Shown piece by piece: positions 38,228-48,276 of a DNA stretch of 63,112 nucleotides (positions are counted from its first letter, which is position 1; each line of letters begins with the position of its first letter). The notes under the pieces were generated by a model. The model searched no databases and was not told the DNA's origin. It was given only the letters and a program-made list of their open reading frames with translations. The DNA comes from Myxococcales bacterium (GTDB lineage Bacteria > Myxococcota_A > Bradymonadia > Bradymonadales > GCA-2716585). The position numbers were made by a program, and so were the translations under genes. The DNA is taken from positions 1-63,112 of the forward strand of contig PBBL01000053.1 of the NCBI GenBank assembly GCA_002716585.1, read 5' to 3'.

Positions 38228-40051
38228 TCAACGACGCAGGCCACGCGCCCACTCCAGCACCCGCCCGAGATCCGAGGTGGGCTCGGGGGGCTCCTGAAAC
38301 AGCTTCGCCAAACGGAGCAGCTCGCTGGCCGCCTGCGCCGTGGTCATCCTCCGACGCCCCAACACCAGCTTGACCGCGCGCGTCGGCACCAGATCGCCGA
38401 GCGCCTCGTTGCGCGGCACCCCGGTCCGGTTCCGCGTCGCCTCCAACGCCGCCTCCAGCAAGCGCTTGATCGCCTCGCCGTAAGCCCCCTGCATCGACGT
38501 GAGGCGGCCGTGCAGCTCACCCGCGTTGGGCTCGAAGGCCATCGTCGTCAACCGCTCCTCGACGCGCGGGGCGCCCTCCGGGGCGACCCGAGGGGGGGCG
38601 GGCCGCGGCATGCGCTGCTGCGCGGCGGAGGGCTGCGTCAGCCGCGGCGGCAGGTGGCGGGCGTAGACCACGTCGAAGCCCTGGGACGCATGCGCAGCGT
38701 AGCTGGCGACCCCTTGAAGCTCCGCGATGTTCCCTGGCCAGGGGTAGCGCAGCAGCAACTCAAGCGCCTCCGGGTCCAGCTCCGCCCCCTCCCCACCCGC
38801 GCGCTGGAGCAGCCGCTGGAACAACAGCGGGATGTCCTGGCGGCGCTCGGACAGGCCAGGCACCCGGAGCGGGCGACCGACGTACTCGACCCCCAGGCGC
38901 GTGTAGAGCGGATCGCTGAAGGACTGCTCCTGGCGCCACCCCGGGTCGTGGACGGGCTCGCTGGAGGCGGTCAGGAGCAGGACGTCCACCGCGATCCGGG
39001 ACGTCTCGGGGTTCAGCTCACCGAGGACGCTGCGGCGCGCTTGCTGAAAGGCGTCGCGGGGGCGCGTGGGGATGGTCTTGCCGAGGCGAGTCAGCCAGCG
39101 CTGGTGCTGCTGATCCAGGCGGGCGAAGTCGAGCAGCTCCGCCTGGTTGGTGGGCTTGAGGTTGTGCACCTCGTCGATGAGCAGCGTCCCCTGGTGAGCC
39201 AGCTCGGCCACGCCTGGGTAGCTCTCCTTGCGCTGACCGGTGTACACCCCCTGCCAGCAACCAAACAGCGCCGCGTACTCGATCTGCTCCAGGGCCGGGC
39301 TGGCGAAGTAGTGCGCGAGCCGCCCCGGGCGCTGGCTGACGGCGTGGATGTAGGAGGCGATGGAGGTCTTCCCGCACCCTTGCGGGCCGAGGATCATGGC
39401 GTTGCCGCGCCCTTCAACGCGCGCGACCCGGCGCGCCTCGCGGAGCGCGGTGAGCATCGGGAGGCTGCGACCGAGCAGCAGGGAGCCTGGCGGGCGCCCC
39501 CGCAACAGACGATCTTCGAGCAGGCCGTGCTCATCGAGCAGCCCCCTCAGCCCAGCGCGATCGAGGGAGGCCTTCTCGACGTAGGCGCGCGCCCCGGCGC
39601 GGTTCGCGTCTCGGGCGCGGCGGTCGCGCGCGATGCTGGACAGCACCACCAGCGGCAGCTCCGAGTTCCCCGGAGCCGCGCCCTGGTCTGGCCAGCGCTC
39701 CACGAGGTGAGCCAGCGCCGTGAGCCCGAAGGTCGCGTCCGCCTGCGTCGCGGGCTGCGCGTCGAAGCGCACGTCGAGCAGGATCAACGCCCAGCGCCAC
39801 CCCTCCGGGCCGGACCACCCGCGACGCACGGTCTGCTCGATGAGCGTGAGGTCGTTGGTGACGCGGTCGCCGCGCACCTGCTGCCCCGAGCAGAACACCG
39901 CGGCGACCGCGTCCTCAGAGAGGCTCTCCAGCTCGGCGTCGGTCGCCTCAAGCGGCACGTCCACCACCCCAAGCTGGTCGCACAGCTCCGCGCGCAGGTC
40001 CAACGAGCGGGTGAACTGATCGTCGATGATGAGCAGACGGGGACGACTCAC
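38228..40051 (-). CDS. Receiver-AAA+ protein related to sigma54 activators, degenerate sigma54 loop
   Basis: 607 residues from a GTG that overlaps the upstream stop (GTGA). Receiver-like N-terminus with LLIIDD, an Asp in LILLDVRFD, Ser in VVLSS and Lys in YVEKAS. The AAA+ domain follows the enhancer-binding layout, with Walker A GPQGCGKTS and LLIDEVHNL, but the sigma54-contacting GAFTGA is GVYTGQ. Then comes RYPWPGNIAELQ. No clear Fis-type helix-turn-helix at the C-terminus. It therefore probably does not activate sigma54 in the usual way. Last gene of a four-gene operon with FHA and sirtuin-like proteins. Confidence 0.8.
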   Translation of the reverse strand: MSRPRLLIIDDQFTRSLDLRAELCDQLGVVDVPLEATDAELESLSEDAVAAVFCSGQQVRGDRVTNDLTLIEQTVRRGWSGPEGWRWALILLDVRFDAQPATQADATFGLTALAHLVERWPDQGAAPGNSELPLVVLSSIARDRRARDANRAGARAYVEKASLDRAGLRGLLDEHGLLEDRLLRGRPPGSLLLGRSLPMLTALREARRVARVEGRGNAMILGPQGCGKTSIASYIHAVSQRPGRLAHYFASPALEQIEYAALFGCWQGVYTGQRKESYPGVAELAHQGTLLIDEVHNLKPTNQAELLDFARLDQQHQRWLTRLGKTIPTRPRDAFQQARRSVLGELNPETSRIAVDVLLLTASSEPVHDPGWRQEQSFSDPLYTRLGVEYVGRPLRVPGLSERRQDIPLLFQRLLQRAGGEGAELDPEALELLLRYPWPGNIAELQGVASYAAHASQGFDVVYARHLPPRLTQPSAAQQRMPRPAPPRVAPEGAPRVEERLTTMAFEPNAGELHGRLTSMQGAYGEAIKRLLEAALEATRNRTGVPRNEALGDLVPTRAVKLVLGRRRMTTAQAASELLRLAKLFQEPPEPTSDLGRVLEWARGLRR

Positions 40052-41202
40052 GGCAACACCACCCCTGTTGGGAGAGCGCCAAGCTGCTCGTGGAGCGAGC
40101 GAGCCTGGCGTTGAACAGCTTGAAACAGCGACGCGATCGTGTCCGGCGAGGCGTCCGCGCGGCGCCACGCCGCGGTGAACACCCCAAGCTCCCGCTCAAG
40201 GCGATCGATCGCCTCCTCAAGCCCCGCCGCGTCAACCTCCGCGCCCTCGTGGCCCCGCAGGGCCGCGCCCATCAAGTCACGCGCTTCTTTGGAGAGCAGC
40301 TCACGCAGCGGCTCCTCCAGCAGAAGACGCGTCGGGCAAAACGCGCGGCTCGCGCGTCGGGACAGGTGGCGCGCCGAGGCGAGGTGTCGCGCGAACGCGC
40401 CCTCCGGCTCAAGGCGGCGCTCGAACGCCTGGCGCGCGGGTGAGTCGGCGGCGTGGAGGCGCCCGATGAAGCCATGGTTGCGGTTGAGCAGCAGGTTCTC
40501 CAACCACGAGTGGCGCAGCTGGCCGCGCAACGTCGCCTCCTCGGGGGCCGAGCCGATGAGGACGAGCTGCGAAGGCGTCGCGTCGGGCACCGCCTCGATC
40601 AACGTGAGCCGCAGCGCCTTGAGCGCCTCGGTCGCCTCGGAGTCGAGGGGTGACCACGCGGCGCCCCCTCCGTGCGCGATCCACTCGGCGCGCGCCTCGG
40701 GGAGGATCGCTTCGGCCACCTCGGGCAGCCACGCGCCGCGCGCGCGAGCGAGCAGCAGCAGGTAGAGCGCGACGAGGTGCCGAGGCCAGGGAGGCGGCTC
40801 CAGGAGCGCGAAGGACGGCTCGGGATCTCTGGCCAGTGCAGTGAGGAAGCGTTGGAGGCGCTGTTTGAACCCGAGGTCGAGGCGACTGACCGCGCGCTGG
40901 CACCGGTACACATGGGGGCTGCGCGGCTGGGGCGCGCCGTGTCGGTCGCCACCGGAGACGGTGAGGATGATCCAGCCGCGCCGCTCCGCCTGGGCGGCCA
41001 TGGCGGCCAGCGTGTGATGGTCGGGCTCGGGGTGCAGGAGGATGAGCGCGTCGGGAGGGAGCGGCCCCCCTTCGGGCTCCAGGACGAAGCCAGGCGCGCG
41101 GTTGGGCTTCAGCGGGACGCGCCAGCGCGCGCGCGACCACGGCTCGGGGAGCATCTCACTCCAGGCGCGCCGCTCGGCGCTGTCGCAGAGGTAGAGCTTC
41201 AT
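40048..41202 (-). CDS. Hypothetical protein of the sirtuin-like/FHA operon
   Basis: 384 residues, Arg/Ala/Leu-rich, largely helical. Its N-terminal ~100 residues alternate beta and alpha (LPPDALILLHPEPDH, GWIILTVSGGDR), like a receiver or Rossmann-type fold, but without the acidic active-site residues of a receiver. No family was recognised. Overlaps with both neighbours (ATGA with the FHA gene, GTGA with the AAA+ gene) indicate one translationally coupled unit. Confidence 0.75.
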   Translation of the reverse strand: MKLYLCDSAERRAWSEMLPEPWSRARWRVPLKPNRAPGFVLEPEGGPLPPDALILLHPEPDHHTLAAMAAQAERRGWIILTVSGGDRHGAPQPRSPHVYRCQRAVSRLDLGFKQRLQRFLTALARDPEPSFALLEPPPWPRHLVALYLLLLARARGAWLPEVAEAILPEARAEWIAHGGGAAWSPLDSEATEALKALRLTLIEAVPDATPSQLVLIGSAPEEATLRGQLRHSWLENLLLNRNHGFIGRLHAADSPARQAFERRLEPEGAFARHLASARHLSRRASRAFCPTRLLLEEPLRELLSKEARDLMGAALRGHEGAEVDAAGLEEAIDRLERELGVFTAAWRRADASPDTIASLFQAVQRQARSLHEQLGALPTGVVLP

Positions 41203-42890
41203 GGCGCGCTGTACCGCTCGCGAGGGAAGCGGACGACGAGCCCGAGGTCGTGCTTGTCTGGCTCGACCTCCACGGCGACGGACGAGGCGAAGCGCCGCAG
41301 CCCGGAGAAGGCCCGGGTCGCGTGACCGGTGCTGGCGCCCTGCGCCGCCTGCTTGAAGAGGATCGCCTCGGTGAAGCGCTCGCGGCGGTCGCGCACCCTG
41401 AGATCGGTCATGAACACGAGGTGGCGCTGACCATCCATGAAGAAGGGCTCGGAGACGTTGCCGCCCTCCGAGGCCTCCAGCGCCACAAAGGCCTTGAGCA
41501 GGCCGATCGGCTCCAGATCATCGGCCACGACGACCCCAAGGGGCAGCTCGGCGGTCTCCTGAACGCTCAGGGCGTCCCAGGGCTCCAGCAGCGAGATCAA
41601 CACGAGCGGGTGCAGGGCGCGGTGGGAGATCGCCTTGGCGACCATCAGCGGCCACCGCTCACCGGGGGTGATGGTGCGCGGCCACTTCAACTCACCACCC
41701 AGCTCCTCGACCGCGGCCTTGAGAGCGTCCACGATCTCCTGGAGCGTCTCCAGGTGGATGGCCAGATCGTCGCTCGACCAGGACGCGGGCTCGTGCAGGC
41801 GCGGGGCGCCCTCGTTGAAGAGGAGGTTGGCGTGAGCCCAGGCCCGCTGCCAGTGGCTGAGCGCGCGCGACTCGCGGTTGAGCAGCTCCACGCTGGTCCA
41901 GATGAGGAAGTGGGTCGCGGCGTCGCGCACCCGGCGCTGGAACTCCACCTTGGAGGGGCTGTTGGCGGCCTCCTCGTAGACGAGCGTCCCCTCCTGGGCC
42001 CAGATGGCGTGCAGCAGGACGATGTCGTCGATGCGGCCGGAGACGCGGATCGCCTTCTCGGGGATGGCCACGTAGAGGTAGCTGCGGCCCGCGCCGAGGA
42101 TCCGCGCGTGGACGTCGCGCGCCTGGTCGAGCGGCTGCGCCTCGTGCGCCTCGGCCGGGGTCGGCGCGTCGCAGAGCCACCAGCCCTGCTCCTCAGCGAC
42201 CCCATGCCACTCCAGGATCTGAGCCTCGTCGGGGCTGGGGGTGACGGCGGGCGCGCCGTTGATCCACCCATACGCGTCGGACTCCTCCAGATCACCGGCG
42301 GAGGCGAGCCGCACGAGGGCCTCGGTGACGGAGGGGTTGACGCCGCGCTCGCGCGACACCTGCTCCAGGCGCGCGAAGAACTCCTCCAGCACGACGCGCC
42401 CCATGTCGTTGGCCACCCAGCAGGCGTGGCTGTCCCGCCCGTGGCGGAACCTGAACTCCACCGCGCAGGCGCCCCACTCCGCGGCCCAGGCGGAGAGGCG
42501 CTTCGCCAGGGCGGTGGTGTCGAAGATGTTGAGGGAGGAGCGGGCGCGCGGGCTGGCGTGGGCGCGCTCGTCCGTGCTCGGCGCCTCGGTGGGGACGAGG
42601 AACCCAAGCAGCGTCCGCCCGATCTGGATCTGATCGCCGTCCACGAGGACCTGGACCGAGGCGAGCTGGTTGTTGATCTGGGTGCCGTTGCGGCTGTCGA
42701 GGTCGCGCAGCAGGATCTTGCCATCGGCGCTCGCCTCCAGCCGGGCGTGGTGACGCGACGACGCCCCTGAGGGGAGGCGGATGTCGCAGTCGTCGCCGCG
42801 GCCGATCAGCAGCGGCAACCGCTCCAGGCTGTACTGGCGGCCCTTGAGGCGCCCTCGGAGGACGACGAGGAGGGGGTGCGACTGCGGCAT
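41199..42890 (-). CDS. FHA-domain protein with long uncharacterised C-terminus
   Basis: 563 residues. FHA domain at about 9-95 with phospho-Thr-binding motifs LIGRGDDCDIRL, SSRHHARLE and LRDLDSRNGTQIN. The remaining ~450 residues have no recognisable domain; they contain DDIVLLHAIWAQEGTL and PLVLISLLEPWDAL and look globular. Members with an N-terminal FHA usually bind a phosphorylated partner. Four-gene operon: three bases after the sirtuin-like gene, overlapping the next. Confidence 0.85.
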   Translation of the reverse strand: MPQSHPLLVVLRGRLKGRQYSLERLPLLIGRGDDCDIRLPSGASSRHHARLEASADGKILLRDLDSRNGTQINNQLASVQVLVDGDQIQIGRTLLGFLVPTEAPSTDERAHASPRARSSLNIFDTTALAKRLSAWAAEWGACAVEFRFRHGRDSHACWVANDMGRVVLEEFFARLEQVSRERGVNPSVTEALVRLASAGDLEESDAYGWINGAPAVTPSPDEAQILEWHGVAEEQGWWLCDAPTPAEAHEAQPLDQARDVHARILGAGRSYLYVAIPEKAIRVSGRIDDIVLLHAIWAQEGTLVYEEAANSPSKVEFQRRVRDAATHFLIWTSVELLNRESRALSHWQRAWAHANLLFNEGAPRLHEPASWSSDDLAIHLETLQEIVDALKAAVEELGGELKWPRTITPGERWPLMVAKAISHRALHPLVLISLLEPWDALSVQETAELPLGVVVADDLEPIGLLKAFVALEASEGGNVSEPFFMDGQRHLVFMTDLRVRDRRERFTEAILFKQAAQGASTGHATRAFSGLRRFASSVAVEVEPDKHDLGLVVRFPRERYSAP

Positions 42891-42893
42891 GAC

Positions 42894-43691
42894 TCAAAGC
42901 TCCGCGATCAGGCTGGGGAGCGTGTCGTTGAGGTCGCCCTTGATCCACAGCCCCCGGACGCGCTTGAGCATCGCCGCGTCGACGTCCCCGAGGGCGACGA
43001 CGTGCCCACCCTCCTGGCGGACCTCAAGCGGGATGTTGCGCATGGGGGGCTTGCGGACGTTGGCGCCCAGGATCAAGAGGGTCCGCGCCCCGTAGGCCCA
43101 CTGCGCCCCGCGCGCTCGGGGGACGCGGGGCATCGCCTCTTCAAACAGGACCATGTCGGGGCGAAGCCGCCCGCCGCACGCGTGGCAGCGCGGCGGCTCC
43201 CCAGCGAGCCACCGTCTCTCCGCGTCGTCCGGCGCGTCCAGCTTCACACGACAGTCGCGGCACCGCAACCGATCGATCGCCCCGAAGAACTCCGCCACCT
43301 GCTCCACGCCGGACGCCCTCACCAGCCCAGCCGTGCTCAACGACATGACGCCTCGGAGCAGGCCGCGCCGCTCCAGGCTCCAGAGGGCGCGGTGCGCCGC
43401 GGAGGGCCCGCCGATCCGGCGGCTCGCCCGCCGCGCCTCGGAGAGGTACTCCCCGAACGCTCGCCACGCGTCGCGCGGGGTCTGGTCGAGCGCCGCCGGG
43501 ACCGCGCACCGCAGCGGGTCATGCCGATCCCAGAGCCCGCCCGGCGCCTCAGGCGGCTGGATCCCCGCGCAGCGCAGCAGGCCCGCGCCAGCCAACACGA
43601 CGACTCGCCCCTGGGCGATGATGTCGCGCGCGCGCAGCAGGCCGCCAGGCGCCTGGTCGGCTTGGGGTGGATCGTCGGTGGGTTCGCTCAT
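42894..43691 (-). CDS. Sirtuin-like protein lacking catalytic residues
   Basis: 265 residues from an ATG with GGGAGAGG upstream. The Sir2 scaffold is clear: VVLAGAGLLRCAGI (31-44), GGLWDRHDP, PSAAHRALWSLERRGLL, a Cys4 zinc ribbon (C144-x2-C147, C169-x2-C172) and GGRLRPDMVLFEEAMP. The NAD-pocket motif TQNxDGLH reads SLSTAGLV, so Gln, Asn and Asp are all replaced. The catalytic His of the HG motif is Phe136. Deacetylation or NAD hydrolysis is therefore unlikely, and it may act as a binding module. First gene of a four-gene operon, divergent from gatC. Confidence 0.82.
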   Translation of the reverse strand: MSEPTDDPPQADQAPGGLLRARDIIAQGRVVVLAGAGLLRCAGIQPPEAPGGLWDRHDPLRCAVPAALDQTPRDAWRAFGEYLSEARRASRRIGGPSAAHRALWSLERRGLLRGVMSLSTAGLVRASGVEQVAEFFGAIDRLRCRDCRVKLDAPDDAERRWLAGEPPRCHACGGRLRPDMVLFEEAMPRVPRARGAQWAYGARTLLILGANVRKPPMRNIPLEVRQEGGHVVALGDVDAAMLKRVRGLWIKGDLNDTLPSLIAEL

Positions 43692-43782
43692 GGCCTCTCC
43701 CGCGTCGGGTTCACTCCTATATACTGTGTCTCCCGGGTCGACGCGACCACAACGTGAGCCGCCTGTGGGCCAGGCTGTTGTC

Positions 43783-43813
43783 TTCACACGCACTCGCGCG
43801 TGTGGTATGTGAA
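43783..43813. promoter_or_regulatory. Nested inverted repeats between the sirtuin-like operon and gatCAB
   Basis: TTCACA (43783-43788) pairs with TGTGAA (43808-43813), and inside it CACACGC and GCGTGTG (43785-43804) form a second inverted repeat around six bases. It ends 26 bases before the gatC start in a 148-base divergent gap. A TATATA -10-like hexamer for the minus-strand operon lies about 65 bases away. Operator candidate only. Confidence 0.35.
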
Positions 43814-43839
43814 CCGCCGATATGACGTGAGGAGCGGTC

Positions 43840-44145
43840 ATGACAGACACCCGAATCACCCGTGATGAGGTCGCGCGCGTCGCCCGGCTGGCCCGGCTGG
43901 CGCTGAGCGACGACGAGCTGAACGCGCTGCGCGATGACCTGGACGCGATCCTGGGCTACGTCGCCAAGCTCTCCGAGCTGGACGTGAGCGAGGTCGAGCC
44001 CACGACCCACGCCATCCCCCTGGAGATGCCCACGCGCCGGGACGAGGTGGTCCAGACGCTGAGCCGCGATGAGGTGTTGAGCAACGCCCCCAGCGCGGAG
44101 GACGGGATGTTCAAGGTCCCGACCATTCTGGAGGGAGGCAACTGA
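43840..44145 (+). CDS. gatC: Asp-tRNA(Asn)/Glu-tRNA(Gln) amidotransferase subunit C
   Basis: 101 residues; the start is preceded by GAGGAG. Family features: [18 protein letters not shown] at the N-terminus, [19 protein letters not shown] and the C-terminal FKVPTILE. GatC holds GatA and GatB together in the cytoplasmic transamidase that makes Gln-tRNA(Gln) or Asn-tRNA(Asn). First gene of gatCAB-mtnA. Confidence 0.96.
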   Translation: MTDTRITRDEVARVARLARLALSDDELNALRDDLDAILGYVAKLSELDVSEVEPTTHAIPLEMPTRRDEVVQTLSRDEVLSNAPSAEDGMFKVPTILEGGN

Positions 44146-44150
44146 CGGCG

Positions 44151-45608
44151 ATGGACAAGGGACTCCACACTCTGACCCTGGAGCAGCAGCTGACCCAGCT
44201 CGACGAGGGCGCGATCCGCGCCGTTGAGTTGACCGAGGCGACGCTGGAGGCGATCGAGGCGACCGACGCGACCGTCAACGCCTACATCACGCTCGACCGA
44301 GAGGGGGCGCTCGCCCAGGCGGCGGCGGCGGACGAGGCGCGCGAGCGCGGCGACCACGGCGCCCTCGCGGGTGTCCCGATCGCGGTCAAGGACATCATCC
44401 TGACGCGGGGGCTCAAGACCACCGCGGCGAGCCGGATCCTGGCTGACTTCGTCCCACCGTTCGACGCCGCCGTGGTTGAGCGGCTGCGCGACGCGGGGGC
44501 GGTGATCGTGGGCAAGACCAACTGCGACGAGTTCGCGATGGGTTCGTCGAACGAGAACTCCGCGTTCGGCCCCGTCCAGAACCCGGCGGCGCCTGGCCGC
44601 GCCCCCGGCGGTTCGTCGGGGGGCTCGGCCGCGGCGGTCGCCGCGGACCTGTGCGCCGCGGCGCTCGGCACCGACACGGGCGGCTCGATCCGCCAGCCCG
44701 CGGCGCTGACCGGCACCGTCGGGCTCAAGCCCACCTATGGGCGCGTGAGCCGCTTCGGGGTGGTGGCGTTCGCCTCGTCGCTCGACCAGGTCGGCCCGAT
44801 GGGCAAGACGACCTGGGACGTCGCGCGCGTGTTGGAGACGATCGCGGGCCACGATCCGCGCGACTCCACCTCCGCGGCGCGCCCCGTCGGGGGCTACTGC
44901 GCCGCGGCCCGCCGCGGCCCGGAGGCGGTCGCGGGGATGCGGCTCGGGGTCCCCCGCGAGTACATGGGGTCCGAGGGCGGGATCCAGCCCGCGGTCAAGG
45001 AGGCGGTCCACGGCGCCATCGACGCGCTGCGCGACGCCGGGGCCGAGATCGTCGAGGTCAGCCTGCCCCACACCGAGTACGCCATCGCCACCTACTACCT
45101 CATCGCCACCGCCGAGGCGAGCAGCAACCTCGCCCGGTACGACGGGATGCGCTATGGGCACCGGACCGAGGAGGCCGCCGACCTCGCGGAGGTCTACGCC
45201 CGCAGCCGCGGCGAGGGCTTCGGCGCCGAGGTGAAGCGCCGGATCATGCTCGGGACGTACGCGCTGTCGGCGGGCTACTACGACGCCTACTACCTGAAGG
45301 CCCAGAAGGCGCGGACCCTGATCCGCCGGGACTTCGAGGCCGCCTTCGCCGACGTGGACGCCCTCGTCACGCCGACGTCACCGACCACGGCCTTCCGGCT
45401 CGGGGAGCGGGTGGACGACCCGCTGCAGATGTATCTCGCTGATGTGTTTACCATTTCGTGCAACCTCGCGGGTATCCCGGGGCTGAGCCTGCCCTGCGGC
45501 CAGGACGAGGACGGGGCGCCGATCGGGCTCCAGCTGCTGGGGCCGTGGTTCGCCGAGGAGCGCTTGTGCACGATCGGAGGCGCCTGGGAGGCGCTGCGCG
45601 ACGGGTGA
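44151..45608 (+). CDS. gatA: Asp-tRNA(Asn)/Glu-tRNA(Gln) amidotransferase subunit A
   Basis: 485 residues. Amidase-signature catalytic triad visible: Lys in [10 protein letters not shown], cis-Ser and nucleophile Ser in [11 protein letters not shown] and [12 protein letters not shown]. It hydrolyses glutamine to supply ammonia for transamidation on GatB. Five bases follow the gatC stop, and the gatB ATG is five bases after its own stop. Confidence 0.97.
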   Translation: MDKGLHTLTLEQQLTQLDEGAIRAVELTEATLEAIEATDATVNAYITLDREGALAQAAAADEARERGDHGALAGVPIAVKDIILTRGLKTTAASRILADFVPPFDAAVVERLRDAGAVIVGKTNCDEFAMGSSNENSAFGPVQNPAAPGRAPGGSSGGSAAAVAADLCAAALGTDTGGSIRQPAALTGTVGLKPTYGRVSRFGVVAFASSLDQVGPMGKTTWDVARVLETIAGHDPRDSTSAARPVGGYCAAARRGPEAVAGMRLGVPREYMGSEGGIQPAVKEAVHGAIDALRDAGAEIVEVSLPHTEYAIATYYLIATAEASSNLARYDGMRYGHRTEEAADLAEVYARSRGEGFGAEVKRRIMLGTYALSAGYYDAYYLKAQKARTLIRRDFEAAFADVDALVTPTSPTTAFRLGERVDDPLQMYLADVFTISCNLAGIPGLSLPCGQDEDGAPIGLQLLGPWFAEERLCTIGGAWEALRDG

Positions 45609-45613
45609 TTGCC

Positions 45614-47058
<1,445 letters not shown>

Positions 47059-47062
<4 letters not shown>

Positions 47063-48144
47063 ACGTCGAGGTCAAGAGCGAAGTGACGCCGGTCGCCTGG
47101 AAGGGCGACTGGGCGAGCGGCGAGGTCGAGATGATCGACCAGCGTCGTCTCCCGGGCGAGGAGATCCTGCACACGTGGACGACCTGCCCGGAGGTCGCCG
47201 AGAGCATCCGCGCCATGATCATCCGGGGCGCCCCGGCGATCGGCGTCGCCGCCGCGTATGGGGTGGTGCTGGGCGTGCGGCGGACCATCCAGGAGGGCCG
47301 CGCCGCGCTGAGCGATCTGCCCGCCATCGTGGACACGCTCTCCAACACCCGCCCGACGGCGGTCAACCTGTTCTGGGCGCTGCGCAGGATGGAGGCGCTC
47401 GCGCGCGCCGAGGCCCAACTCGCCGAGGCCAACCCGGAGGCGTTCGCCGCTCGGCTCCTCGACGAGGCGAAGGCGATCCACGACGAGGACATCGCCAACA
47501 ACCTGTCGATGGGCCGCCACGGCGCCGCCCTCTTCCCCGAAGGGGCGCGGGTGCTGACCCACTGCAACACCGGGGCGCTCGCCACCGGCGACTACGGCAC
47601 GGCGCTCGGGGTGATCCGCACCGCGCACGCGCAGGGCCGCGTCTCGATGGTGTACGCCGACGAGACTCGCCCCTACCTGCAGGGCGCTCGCCTGACGTGC
47701 TGGGAGTTGAAGAAGGATCAGGTGCCGACCACGCTGATCACCGACAGCATGGCGGCCCACTTCATGCAGCGCGGCGAGGTCGATCTGGTGATCGTGGGCA
47801 CGGACAGGACGGTGGCCAACGGGGACGTGGCCAACAAGATCGGGACGTACGGGTTGGCGGTCCTCTGCAAGCACCACGGGATCCCCTTCTACGTCGCGGC
47901 GCCGCTGTCGACGGTCGATCTGGACACCCCGACCGGCGACGCCATCACGATCGAGGAGCGGAGCGCGCGTGAGGTCACCCACGTCGGCTCGTACGCCATC
48001 GCCCCGGAGGGGATCGAGGTGCGCCACCCGGCGTTCGACGTCACCCCGGCCGAGCTGGTGACGGCCATCATCACCGAAGGCGGGGTCGCCCGCGCCCCCT
48101 ACTCCGAGTCGCTCCGCGCGCTCAAGATTCAAGCGCCGGGGTGA
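47059..48144 (+). CDS. mtnA: Methylthioribose-1-phosphate isomerase
   Basis: 361 residues, start overlapping the gatB stop (ATGA). Family motifs: IIRGAPAIGVAAAYG, LTHCNTGALATGDYG, YADETRPYLQGARLT, GTDRTVANGDVANKIGTY. It converts methylthioribose-1-phosphate to methylthioribulose-1-phosphate in methionine salvage. No other salvage gene is in the window. Its placement in the gat operon looks like simple co-transcription. Confidence 0.95.
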
Positions 48145-48174
48145 CGGCTGCCGAGGGAAGGATTGAAGCTGGAG

Positions 48175-48203
48175 TTGAAGGCATGGCCCTTTAAGGCTAT
48201 TCT
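48175..48203 (+). promoter_or_regulatory. Sigma70-type promoter of the FHA-GAF kinase operon
   Basis: TTGAAG and TATTCT with a 17-base spacer, in an AT-rich patch 73 bases before the kinase ATG. It gives the kinase-nuclease genes a start of their own after mtnA. Confidence 0.5.
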
Positions 48204-48276
48204 ATGTAGCGGTGATGAATCGCATCGCACTTTCAACCCAAATGCCACAGGCCCCGGCTTGCTCGGAGAGCCATCG

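Noticed and set aside
37724..40114. 796-codon open frame on the plus strand opposite the receiver-AAA+ gene
   Set aside because: Low-complexity R/L/Q/H composition, no domains; it is the antisense shadow of a GC-rich gene with clear motifs.
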